DNA of 10,936 nt from Bacteroidota bacterium (lineage in GTDB: Bacteria > Bacteroidota > Bacteroidia > Flavobacteriales > Weeksellaceae), in NCBI GenBank assembly GCA_023426625.1, contig JAFAAJ010000042.1, positions 1 through 10,936 on the forward strand. Reading direction: 5' to 3'. Position 1 is the first letter of the stretch. Each line of letters begins with the position of its first letter. A program made the position numbers and the translations under genes. The notes under the pieces are model-generated. The model saw only the letters and a program-made list of their open reading frames with translations, searched no databases and was not told the origin of the DNA. Positions 1 through 6,168 of the stretch are shown here, one piece after another.

Positions 1-1
1 C

Positions 2-415
2 GGTAACGTACACGGAGTTTACAAGCCAGGAAACGTGGTTCTTACTCCAAAAATCTTAGACAATTCTCAGAAATTTGTTCAGGAGAAATTCGGAACAGGT
101 GAGAAACCAATCAACTTCGTATTCCATGGTGGTACAGGATCTACATTAGAAGAGATCAGAGAAGCTATCGACTACGGTGTTATCAAAATGAACATTGATA
201 CTGACCTTCAGTTTGCTTATACAGAAGGAATCAGAGATTACATAACGAACAATATTGAGTATTTAAGATCTCAGATCGGAAATCCGGAAGGAGAAGAAAA
301 ACCAAACAAGAAATTCTACGATCCTAGAGTTTGGATCAGAAAAGGTGAGGAAACTTTCTCTTCAAGACTGGTAAAAGCTTTCGAAGACTTAAATAACGTA
401 AACACTTTAAAATAA
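2..415 (+). CDS. fbaA: Class II fructose-bisphosphate aldolase, 3' part (5' end outside window)
   Basis: This is the C-terminal part of the zinc-dependent aldolase that cleaves fructose-1,6-bisphosphate into dihydroxyacetone phosphate and glyceraldehyde-3-phosphate in cytosolic glycolysis, and runs in reverse in gluconeogenesis. The frame is open from base 2, so the gene begins upstream; the ATG at 35 is internal. The visible 137 residues start GNVHGVYKPGN and continue with FVFHGGTGST. The histidines at bases 11-13 and 125-127 correspond to two zinc ligands of the E. coli FbaA class (His226 and His264, from family knowledge). The block KMNIDTDLQ contains substrate-phosphate-binding and catalytic-loop residues, and NKKFYDPRVW is the typical FbaA tail. 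The ending KAFEDLNNVNTLK is close to that of E. coli FbaA, so the C-terminus appears complete. It is followed by accD on the same strand after 96 bases containing an inverted repeat. Identification is firm. Confidence 0.96.
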   Translation, partial: GNVHGVYKPGNVVLTPKILDNSQKFVQEKFGTGEKPINFVFHGGTGSTLEEIREAIDYGVIKMNIDTDLQFAYTEGIRDYITNNIEYLRSQIGNPEGEEKPNKKFYDPRVWIRKGEETFSSRLVKAFEDLNNVNTLK

Positions 416-424
416 AATCTGTAT

Positions 425-484
425 AAGTAAAATGTATAAAGTAATGAAGTAGTTTCTGCTCTCTTATTTTTATACATTTTACTT
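425..484. repeat. Perfect 16-bp inverted repeat between fbaA and accD
   Basis: The arms AAGTAAAATGTATAAA (425-440) and TTTATACATTTTACTT (469-484) are exact reverse complements, separated by 28 bases. On the + strand the right arm runs into T5 (483-487), so transcripts from fbaA could form a hairpin that terminates or attenuates before accD. The stem is almost pure A/T and the loop is long, which is unlike a classical terminator. A dispersed palindromic intergenic repeat is an alternative. The palindrome is seen directly; its function is inferred. Confidence 0.6.
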
Positions 485-511
485 TTTACACTGTACATTA
501 ATACAAATAAA

Positions 512-1366
512 ATGGCATTCGACTGGTTTAAAAGAAAAGCAAAAAACATTACCACTTCTACTGATGAAAAAAAGGACGTACCTAAAGGTCTTTGGCATCA
601 GACTCCGTCAGGAAAAATAGTGGAGCACGAAGAACTTAGAAGAAATAATTATGTTTCTCCAGAAGATGGATTTCATGTAAGAATAGGAAGTGCAGAATTT
701 TTTGAGATCCTTTTTGATGAAGGAAAATTCACTGAACTAGATGCTAATGTTGAAAGTATAGACATCCTGAACTTTAAAGATACTAAATCCTATACAGACC
801 GTTTAAAGGAAGTAAAAGCGAAAACCAAGCTTACAGATTCCATCAGAAACGCGGTAGGAACTGTAAAAGGAACTGAAATGGTGGTTTCTTGTATGGATTT
901 TGCTTTCATTGGTGGTTCATTAGGTTCGGTAATGGGTGAAAAAATCAGAAGAGCAGTAGATTACTGTATCAAGCATAAACTTCCATACATGATCATCTGC
1001 CAATCCGGTGGTGCGAGAATGCAGGAAGCAACCTATTCTTTGATGCAGCTGGCAAAAGTACAGGCAAAACTAGCTCAGCTTTCAGAAGCCGGACTTTTAT
1101 ACATTGCTTACCTTTGTGACCCTACATTCGGAGGAATTACAGCTTCTTTCGCCATGACCGCAGATATCATTATGGCTGAACCAGGTGCTTTGATCGGTTT
1201 TGCAGGACCTAGAGTTATCCGTGAAACCATCGGTAGAGATCTTCCGGAAGGATTCCAGACTTCTGAGTTTTTACAGGAGAAAGGATTCGTGGATTTCATT
1301 GTAAAAAGAACCGAAATCCGTGATACCGTTGCAAAAACAGTTAATTTATTAGCCGTAAAAGCCTAA
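512..1366 (+). CDS. accD: Acetyl-CoA carboxylase carboxyltransferase subunit beta, lacking the zinc finger
   Basis: This 284-residue protein is the beta subunit of the cytosolic carboxyltransferase. With AccA it moves a carboxyl group from biotin on AccB to acetyl-CoA, giving malonyl-CoA, the first committed step of fatty acid synthesis. Family blocks are clear: GLW at 26-28, FHVRIGS at 54-60, MDFAFIGGSLGSV at 128-140, SGGARMQEA around 165-173 (the crotonase-fold Gly-Gly region that shapes the oxyanion hole), and EPGALIGFAGPRV at 223-235. Oddly, the two CxxC knuckles that bind zinc in E. coli AccD are absent: the positions read TPSG (31-34) and SPED (49-52), although the surrounding domain is retained. 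This variant is, as I recall, usual in flavobacteria. The ATG at 512 follows an A-rich leader with no Shine-Dalgarno sequence. accA is not in the window; the gene probably shares transcription with fbaA. A strong terminator follows. Confidence 0.96.
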   Translation: MAFDWFKRKAKNITTSTDEKKDVPKGLWHQTPSGKIVEHEELRRNNYVSPEDGFHVRIGSAEFFEILFDEGKFTELDANVESIDILNFKDTKSYTDRLKEVKAKTKLTDSIRNAVGTVKGTEMVVSCMDFAFIGGSLGSVMGEKIRRAVDYCIKHKLPYMIICQSGGARMQEATYSLMQLAKVQAKLAQLSEAGLLYIAYLCDPTFGGITASFAMTADIIMAEPGALIGFAGPRVIRETIGRDLPEGFQTSEFLQEKGFVDFIVKRTEIRDTVAKTVNLLAVKA

Positions 1367-1387
1367 ATTTTGTAACAAAAAGTATAT

Positions 1388-1416
1388 AATCTCTCTCTAA
1401 TTAGGGAGAGATTTTT
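1388..1416 (+). terminator. Rho-independent terminator after accD
   Basis: The arms AATCTCTCTCT (1388-1398) and AGGGAGAGATT (1403-1413) pair over 11 positions, with one G-U wobble, around the loop AATT. A T-run (1412-1416) overlaps and follows the stem. It starts 21 bases after the accD stop codon. Its T-run ends only four bases before the ATG of the next gene at 1421, so it lies in what would be that gene's leader. Confidence 0.85.
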
Positions 1417-1420
1417 ATTG

Positions 1421-1933
1421 ATGAGGACTTTTAGAATATTTTTCAGAACGATACGTTCGCTGAGTTTTAAAAAAATTCTGCGGCTATTGTCACTTGTTTT
1501 ACCTCATCCTCTTTTTTCTTTATTAAGTTTCCATGCTACAGTAAAGGCATTTTCCATAGCTCAGAAAAAATTTCCGGATACCGCATCCAACAATGGAGTG
1601 GGCAATGCTTTCAGACATGCTCTTTGGTGTTGTTTTATCATGATGTATTGCTGCAAGGTATCATCTCCTAAAAAAGCTCTTGATTTCTGCAAAAAAATCA
1701 CAGATATGCACGAAGAGCTCTTTCCTAATGAGCCTCTGGAAACCAAAATGGACCTTCACAACAACAAAGTAGGCATGGACTATTTCATGGAACTTCTGCC
1801 CGGAATACACCGTCAGTTTTTTGAAAAAAGTTTTTTCATTGATGCTTTGATCAAAAAAACAGAAAGTGCTAAGGTTTTAAGAAGCATGGACGATGATTTT
1901 CAGGGAGAGCTGGTCTATATTGATGAGAAATAA
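1421..1933 (+). CDS. DUF6973-like protein of unknown function
   Basis: The 170-residue protein has a hydrophobic, basic N-terminal third (about residues 5-45, with KKILRLLSLVLPHPLFSLL). It may sit on or in the inner membrane, but no clean signal peptide is visible. The conserved-looking core carries GNAFRHALW (61-69), TDMHEELFPNEPLETKMD (94-111) and LHNNKVGMDYF (112-122). The spread of His, Asp, Glu and Asn residues (R65, H66, H97, E98, D111, H113, N114) is of the kind seen in metal-dependent or hydrolase active sites, and I associate these blocks with the uncharacterised DUF6973 family. I chose the ATG at 1421 over the TTG at 1418. The start lies directly behind the accD terminator, so expression must come from read-through or from a promoter I cannot identify. 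Its function is unknown. Confidence 0.8.
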   Translation: MRTFRIFFRTIRSLSFKKILRLLSLVLPHPLFSLLSFHATVKAFSIAQKKFPDTASNNGVGNAFRHALWCCFIMMYCCKVSSPKKALDFCKKITDMHEELFPNEPLETKMDLHNNKVGMDYFMELLPGIHRQFFEKSFFIDALIKKTESAKVLRSMDDDFQGELVYIDEK

Positions 1934-2023
1934 ATCAATTAGCCGTCCTGAAACACCCGATCATGTACGATCACAAAAATCATATCCATACGTATTAAAA
2001 TAGGGACTTATATATTTTTAAAG

Positions 2024-2031
2024 TATTTTTG
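2024..2031 (+). promoter_or_regulatory. Candidate -7 promoter box for the spmAB operon
   Basis: TATTTTTG matches the Bacteroidota sigma-A -7 consensus TAnnTTTG and lies 27 bases before the ATG at 2059. No TTG is found at the expected -33 distance, so only half of the promoter is supported. The 125-base gap (1934-2058) also holds the imperfect palindrome GATCATGTACGATC (1959-1972), whose role is unknown. Confidence 0.4.
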
Positions 2032-2058
2032 ATAAGTTTAAAAAATTAAATTCATTAA

Positions 2059-3462
2059 ATGGTTCTCAGTAGAATTTGGTCAGCTTTCATTATCATTGCC
2101 ATTACCATCGCAAGTATAAAATACATTTCCTCAGGCAATTACAAAACCATTTTTAACGACATGGTTGTAGGAAAAGGAGGAGATACCGTGCAGATCGCAA
2201 CCCAGAAAATGAATACCCTGTCTCCCGACTTAAGAAAAAACCTGATCAAAAATCAGGAATTTGAAGACAAAAGAATTCATTACAAAACAGATTCTTTAAA
2301 ACAGAATGTGCAGATTTACCGTATTCAGGAAGCAGATGGTGTGATCGGTACGTCAGAAACCGCCGTAAAGATCTGCCTCGGATTGATCGGGATTATGACT
2401 CTATTCATGGGTTTTATGAGTATTGCTGAAAAAGCGGGCGGCATCAATCTGTTAAGCAGGTTTATCCAGCCTTTTTTCTCCAAACTTTTCCCTGAGATCC
2501 CCAAAAATCATCCGGCTTTCGGACATATGCTGATGAATTTCAGTGCCAATCTTTTAGGATTGGATAATGCGGCCACTCCTTTTGGATTAAAGGCAATGGA
2601 AAGTTTACAGACATTAAATCCCAATAAAGATACCGCAAGCAATTCCCAGATCATGTTTCTCTGTCTTCATGCCGGAGGAATGACACTGATCCCGGTTTCT
2701 ATCATTGCCATACGTGCTTCAATGGGATCTAAAACACCGACAGATATTTTCCTTCCTTGTATGATCGCTACTTTTGCGGCAACTTTAGCAGCAATGATCA
2801 TCGTTTCGTTATATCAGAAAATTAATTTACTGCGTCCGGTTGTTATTGCTTACGTAGGAGGAATTTCAGCTATTATCGGGCTTCTTGTCTGGTATTTGGT
2901 ACAGCTGAGCAAAGATGATCTGGATACTTTCAGTAAAATTTTAAGTAACGGTCTTATCTTATTCATTTTCTTAGCAATCGTCCTCGGAGCGGTATATAAA
3001 AAAATCAATGTATTTGATGCTTTCATTGAGGGAGCGAAAGAAGGTTTCACAACCTGCGTTAAGATCATTCCTTATTTAGTGGGAATGCTCATCGCCATTT
3101 CGCTTTTGAGAACTTCCGGAGTTTTTGAAGTTATTATTGACGGAATGAAATGGGTCGCTCATATTGCCAATCTGGATACAAGATTTGTTGACGGGCTTCC
3201 AACAGCACTGATCAAACCATTATCCGGCTCAGGAGCAAGAGGAATGATGGTCGATACAATGGCAGCTTTCGGAGCGGATAGTTTTCAGGGAAAATTGGCT
3301 GCCGTTCTTCAGGGAAGCTCAGATACGACATTTTACGTCATTGCGGTTTATTTTGGTGCTGTAGCCGTAAAGAACACGAGATACACGGTAATTGCCATGC
3401 TTCTGGCAGATTTAGTGGGCATTATTACTTCTATTACTCTGGCTTATTTATTTTTTGCTTAA
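2059..3462 (+). CDS. Fused SpmA-SpmB membrane protein (nucleoside-recognition/gate domains)
   Basis: This 467-residue inner-membrane protein joins homologues of Bacillus SpmA and SpmB end to end. A membrane helix near residues 6-24 is followed by a soluble segment (about 30-100). The SpmA-like half runs from about 104 to 255, with LGLDNAATPFGLKAM (166-180) and an HAGGMTLIPVS block (204-214). Linking helices lie around 260-315. The SpmB-like half covers about 318-467, with FIEGAKEGF (322-330), KPLSGSGARGMM (386-397) and QGSSDTTFYVIAVYFG (418-433). Both halves belong to the Gate superfamily shared with nucleoside transporters and FeoB. In Bacillus, SpmA and SpmB contribute to spore-core dehydration, but nothing here suggests a sporulating organism, so the role is probably membrane transport of an unknown solute. 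The gene starts an apparent operon with the 33-residue peptide (2-base gap) and a DUF6483-like gene. Family assignment is firm; substrate is unknown. Confidence 0.9.
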   Translation: MVLSRIWSAFIIIAITIASIKYISSGNYKTIFNDMVVGKGGDTVQIATQKMNTLSPDLRKNLIKNQEFEDKRIHYKTDSLKQNVQIYRIQEADGVIGTSETAVKICLGLIGIMTLFMGFMSIAEKAGGINLLSRFIQPFFSKLFPEIPKNHPAFGHMLMNFSANLLGLDNAATPFGLKAMESLQTLNPNKDTASNSQIMFLCLHAGGMTLIPVSIIAIRASMGSKTPTDIFLPCMIATFAATLAAMIIVSLYQKINLLRPVVIAYVGGISAIIGLLVWYLVQLSKDDLDTFSKILSNGLILFIFLAIVLGAVYKKINVFDAFIEGAKEGFTTCVKIIPYLVGMLIAISLLRTSGVFEVIIDGMKWVAHIANLDTRFVDGLPTALIKPLSGSGARGMMVDTMAAFGADSFQGKLAAVLQGSSDTTFYVIAVYFGAVAVKNTRYTVIAMLLADLVGIITSITLAYLFFA

Positions 3463-3464
3463 AA

Positions 3465-3566
3465 ATGAAAAAAGACAATCTAAATTTATTTGAAAAATCT
3501 ACTGAAGCTATAGGATGGTTCCAAATATTTATGTCTCCTTTTTTGATTGGAGTTATCGGATATTAA
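3465..3566 (+). CDS. Small one-helix membrane peptide (33 aa)
   Basis: An ATG lies two bases after the spmAB stop codon and opens a 33-residue frame ending in TAA. The product starts with a charged stretch (MKKDNLNLFEKSTEAIGW) and ends in a hydrophobic one (FQIFMSPFLIGVIGY), as in small single-pass membrane proteins. The preceding bases are AAA, typical of starts in this genome. The next gene begins 18 bases after its stop, so the reading frame exactly fills the space between two co-oriented genes. I recall similar small 'W-Q-I-x-x-S-P-x-L-I-G' peptides in Bacteroidota, but this is memory only. It could be an accessory subunit of the SpmAB-like protein. Existence is likely; function is unknown. 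Confidence 0.6.
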   Translation: MKKDNLNLFEKSTEAIGWFQIFMSPFLIGVIGY

Positions 3567-3584
3567 CAAATTAAACAAAGAAAA

Positions 3585-3977
3585 ATGATTCAAGATAAAG
3601 ATTTCACCCTACGATTAATACGCCAGTTAACTCAAGCATTGGAAAAACTGATTTTGGGTAAGCCGGAAGAAAGCTTAATGCAAAAAGAATTAGATTTTGA
3701 TTCTTTAATGAAAGATATTTTCAAAATGAATTTTTCTGAAATCTCCTCAAAGACGAAGGAAGAACTAATGGAAATGGTTCAGGAAAGACAGGAAAGAGAT
3801 CATAAAGATTATTTTGAAATGCTTGGGAACCTATTTTATTTCAAAGGAAAAGAATCTTCGGATAATGATTTTCTGGATAAGGCAAAAATTTTTTATGAAC
3901 AATACCTTCAGACAAGCGGAATATTTTCGCTTCCCATCATCAACAGGATTAACGAAATAAAAAAAGCACTTGAATAA
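3585..3977 (+). CDS. Small helical protein resembling DUF6483
   Basis: The 130-residue protein appears cytosolic, with no signal peptide or membrane helix. Its N-terminus, MIQDKDFTLRLIRQLTQALEKLILGK, has an amphipathic pattern similar to the DUF6483 family known mainly from Firmicutes. The middle is a charged helix (SSKTKEELMEMVQERQERDHKDY, about 54-76). The C-terminal half, FEMLGNLFYFKGKESSD...FLDKAKIFYEQYLQTSG, resembles one tetratricopeptide-like helical pair. It is the last gene of the probable spmAB operon, and its stop codon lies inside the hairpin of the shared terminator. It may act as a cytosolic adaptor for the membrane protein, but that is guesswork from position. The family link is a resemblance I could not test by search. 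Confidence 0.75.
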   Translation: MIQDKDFTLRLIRQLTQALEKLILGKPEESLMQKELDFDSLMKDIFKMNFSEISSKTKEELMEMVQERQERDHKDYFEMLGNLFYFKGKESSDNDFLDKAKIFYEQYLQTSGIFSLPIINRINEIKKALE

Positions 3978-3984
3978 GTGCTTT
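3963..3984. terminator. Bidirectional terminator between convergent operons
   Basis: The arms AAAGCACTT (3963-3971) and AAGTGCTTT (3976-3984) form a perfect 9-bp stem with a 4-base loop. Read on the - strand, the stem runs into seven T (complement of A7 at 3959-3965), a strong signal for the tonB operon ending at 3991. On the + strand the following bases are TTTAATATTTT, a weaker T-run. The TAA stop of the + strand gene (3975-3977) lies within the loop and right arm. Confidence 0.85.
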
Positions 3985-3990
3985 AATATT

Positions 3991-4872
3991 TTAGAATGAT
4001 ATTTTATACGTTCCGGTTGAAGAGGTATTCGCTTTCTCGGCTTTCACATATTTCTTAACCCAGGAAACCGAAGTTGAAACAGCACATGGATCAGAGATTC
4101 CACTTGATCTTCTCGCAGAAATCACATTTCCACTTTTATCCACAGTATAGGAAATAGTAATAGGTCCGCTTGCCGTACAGTTGTGTGAAGGTTGCGCACC
4201 TCCTCTTCCCATTGTTCCCGGAATAAATCCAACCAGTTTTCTGTCTATCCCGATCTTACTATCACCATCTCCGTCTCCACCTAAAGGATCTCCTGCATTT
4301 CCGATTCCTGTTCCTGTTCCCTGACTTCCTGCTTTGCTTCCTCTCCCTTTGATCAGGTTACCAATAGCGGCGTTTCCTTTTCCGTCACCACCTCCTGTAT
4401 TGGAATTGGCGGTTGTAGCTGAAGCTTTCTTGGTATTCTTGGAAGCCGTAGTTCCGGCAGTTGTATTCTTTGTAGATTTTGATTCTTCTTTTTTAGGAAC
4501 ACTAACTTTTGAATTGTTTCCTGTAATAATTTTATCTTTAGCCTCAGATTTCTTGGTTTCAGGTTGTGGATCCGGTTTAATAACTGTTTTAGTTTCGGGA
4601 ACAGCTGCCTCTACAGGTTCTGGAGTGATTTCTTCTGCAACGGCTGCTAAACTTCCTTCCTGCTCGGCAGGTTCTTCAACGCCATTTCCGTTTCTGTTAT
4701 CTCCAAAGTTGACCAACATGGTGGTCACCACTTCCGGTTCCTGTTCCAGTTCCGGCTTTAATTTATATAGGAAAACAAATAACAGGATCGCAGACCAGAT
4801 CAGAATGGAAAGTATTCCACTCTTTATCCTGTCTCTGTTTTCGTCGTTTTTGTTTATAATATACCCTCTCAT
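3991..4872 (-). CDS. tonB: TonB-family energy transducer with two-cysteine C-terminal domain
   Basis: The 293-residue protein is anchored in the inner membrane by one helix (about 19-37) and should span the periplasm to pass ExbB/ExbD proton energy to outer-membrane receptors. After the anchor come an acidic, proline-containing stretch (40-110), a Lys/Thr/Ser/Ala-rich stretch (110-158) and a Gly/Asp-rich stretch (158-205), all low-complexity and probably disordered. The C-terminal domain (about 212-293) keeps the TonB-like strand pattern ITISYTVDKSGNVISARRSSG (238-258). It lacks the usual Tyr-Pro entry motif and carries two cysteines (C232, C263). I recall this C...C spacing in a group of Bacteroidota TonB paralogues; a disulfide is inferred. 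It is the last gene of the exbB-exbD-tonB operon, 26 bases after exbD. The receptor it serves is not in the window. A TolA-like role is the main alternative. Confidence 0.85.
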   Translation of the reverse strand: MRGYIINKNDENRDRIKSGILSILIWSAILLFVFLYKLKPELEQEPEVVTTMLVNFGDNRNGNGVEEPAEQEGSLAAVAEEITPEPVEAAVPETKTVIKPDPQPETKKSEAKDKIITGNNSKVSVPKKEESKSTKNTTAGTTASKNTKKASATTANSNTGGGDGKGNAAIGNLIKGRGSKAGSQGTGTGIGNAGDPLGGDGDGDSKIGIDRKLVGFIPGTMGRGGAQPSHNCTASGPITISYTVDKSGNVISARRSSGISDPCAVSTSVSWVKKYVKAEKANTSSTGTYKISF

Positions 4873-4898
4873 TTCAAGTTTTTTTCCTGATTGCAGGT

Positions 4899-5297
4899 TT
4901 ATTTATCCTTTACTGTTGCAATAGCAATATTGAACTTATGTTTTTCTGCTATTTCCATCGCAAAAACCACGTCTTTATGCATGGTACTTTCGTCTGCACG
5001 TATGGTAAAAGATTTATTGGTTTGGTTAGCCAGCGTATTAACAATATTTTGCTCAAGCTGTTCTCTTGCTACCGGCTTATCATCTACATAGTAAGATCCG
5101 TCCGGTTTTATACTTACCGTAAGCGGATTCGGGATATTATCATCTACAGCTCCGGTTTTAGGTAATTTCACATCAATTGCGCTTTGATTAGCCGCTGAAG
5201 AAGTCACCATAAAGAATATCAACATCAGCAAGATAACGTCTGTCATTGCTGCCAAACTGAATTCCGGGTTCGCTTTATTTCTTCTTTGAATTTTCAT
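4899..5297 (-). CDS. exbD: ExbD/TolR family proton-channel subunit
   Basis: This 132-residue inner-membrane protein pairs with ExbB to form the proton-driven motor that energises TonB. A short basic N-terminus (KIQRRNK) is followed by one membrane helix (about 18-34), AAMTDVILLMLIFFMVTSS. The aspartate at position 20 is in the place of the essential membrane Asp25 of E. coli ExbD. The periplasmic domain follows, with VKLPKTG (43-49), a VSIKPDGSYYVDDKPV beta segment and TIRADESTMHKDVV near residues 97-110, all normal for ExbD/TolR. Length is close to the family norm. It lies 57 bases after exbB and 26 bases before tonB on the same strand. Whether it is ExbD or TolR cannot be settled by sequence alone, but the tonB-type neighbour favours ExbD. 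Confidence 0.93.
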   Translation of the reverse strand: MKIQRRNKANPEFSLAAMTDVILLMLIFFMVTSSAANQSAIDVKLPKTGAVDDNIPNPLTVSIKPDGSYYVDDKPVAREQLEQNIVNTLANQTNKSFTIRADESTMHKDVVFAMEIAEKHKFNIAIATVKDK

Positions 5298-5354
5298 CTG
5301 TTGATTTTTGTTGATTAATGATCAGATGGAACCTTTCGGTTTCATAAGAAAGAT

Positions 5355-6059
5355 TTATAAAGGTTTATTGATGATGTCTAAAAATTCTCCGGACATATCC
5401 TGAGCTCTTAACACAAACTTATCAATTCTTGTCAAAAGAACATTGTAGAAAAAGTTTGCCGGAATAGCCACTGCCAAACCAACCGCTGTTTGTCCTAGTG
5501 CCGTATAAATACCTTCCGATAGCGTCTTTGGAGAGAATGATCCCATTGCATGAGACAAATTAAAGAAGGCAATGATCATCCCGATTACCGTTCCTAAAAG
5601 TCCTAACATCGGAGCAATACTTGGTACTACCGCCAAAAGGTTAAGGTTTTTTTCCATGTTGGCTACTTCTACCTGAGCCTGAGATTCCATAGCACTTACA
5701 ATATCGGAAACAGGACGTCCCAATCTTGAGATTCCTTTTTCCAGAATTCTTCCTTCCGGCGAGTTTTGTCTTCTGCAATAATCCACAGCCGATTCTATTC
5801 TTCCGTCTTTTATGAAATCTTCAATATTGTTCATAAAGTTGGAATCCGTTTTGGAAGTCAGCCTTTTGATAAAGAAAAATCTTTCAAAAAACAGGTATAC
5901 AGAAAATACACCCAACAACAACACGGTAACCATCACTATTTTAGCGAAAGCTCCACCGTGGAACATTATTTTCCAAAATGAGAATTCTAGATCGTCTGTA
6001 GCCACTGCAGGCGCAGTAATTTGTGCAAATAAAATCTGAGTTAGTTCCGTTAACAACAT
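5355..6059 (-). CDS. exbB: MotA/TolQ/ExbB proton-channel protein
   Basis: The 234-residue inner-membrane protein forms the pentameric channel around ExbD. It has three predicted membrane helices, at about 36-58, 141-166 and 184-209. The family signature APMLGLLGTVIGMIIAF covers 149-165, and the third helix is preceded by SEGIYTALGQTAVGLAVAIPANFFYN (181-206), which carries the channel-lining small and polar residues. The cytosolic loop between helices 1 and 2 (about 65-135) contains ESAVDYCRRQNSPEGRILEKG, typical of ExbB. The N-terminal extension (MLLTELTQILFAQITAP) is hydrophobic and may be a signal-like segment, as in other flavobacterial ExbB proteins. It is the first gene of the operon, with a TAnnTTTG box 30 bases upstream. 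Identification is firm to the family; it could be labelled TolQ. Confidence 0.93.
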   Translation of the reverse strand: MLLTELTQILFAQITAPAVATDDLEFSFWKIMFHGGAFAKIVMVTVLLLGVFSVYLFFERFFFIKRLTSKTDSNFMNNIEDFIKDGRIESAVDYCRRQNSPEGRILEKGISRLGRPVSDIVSAMESQAQVEVANMEKNLNLLAVVPSIAPMLGLLGTVIGMIIAFFNLSHAMGSFSPKTLSEGIYTALGQTAVGLAVAIPANFFYNVLLTRIDKFVLRAQDMSGEFLDIINKPL

Positions 6060-6088
6060 TAATGTGTATTTTTTAATGGTTTAAACGA

Positions 6089-6096
6089 CAAAAATA
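6089..6096 (-). promoter_or_regulatory. Candidate -7 promoter box of the exbB-exbD-tonB operon
   Basis: On the - strand the sequence reads TATTTTTG, matching TAnnTTTG, 29 bases before the exbB start codon. No TTG stands at the usual -33 distance, so the call rests on the -7 box and its position. No palindromic Fur-like site is evident nearby. Confidence 0.45.
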
Positions 6097-6168
6097 ATGG
6101 AATATTATTAATTGATCTCTTAAAAAATGCTTAAAAAGACCTTAAATTTTGCCGCCAACATAAAAAGC

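Noticed and set aside
316..555. A 79-codon - strand frame covering the fbaA-accD gap.
   Set aside because: It is antisense to two well-identified genes and its middle is the AT-rich inverted repeat; no protein features are visible.
1959..1972. GATCATGTACGATC as an operator upstream of spmAB.
   Set aside because: The palindrome is imperfect, occurs once, and lies about 50 bases upstream of the candidate -7 box with no known regulator to match; it is noted only under the promoter entry.
2059..3462. Evidence for sporulation from the SpmA/SpmB homologue.
   Set aside because: SpmAB-like Gate proteins are widespread in non-sporulating bacteria including Bacteroidota, and no other sporulation gene is present.
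4334..4924. A 196-codon open frame on the + strand opposite tonB.
   Set aside because: It mirrors the low-complexity linker of tonB, its translation is rich in Pro, Leu, Val and Ser with no family features, and the - strand frame has clear TonB domain structure and operon context.
5298..5354. A small stem AACC-GAAA-GGTT in the exbB-exbD gap as a regulatory RNA structure.
   Set aside because: Four base pairs with a GNRA-type loop arise easily by chance, and no T-run or conserved context supports a function.
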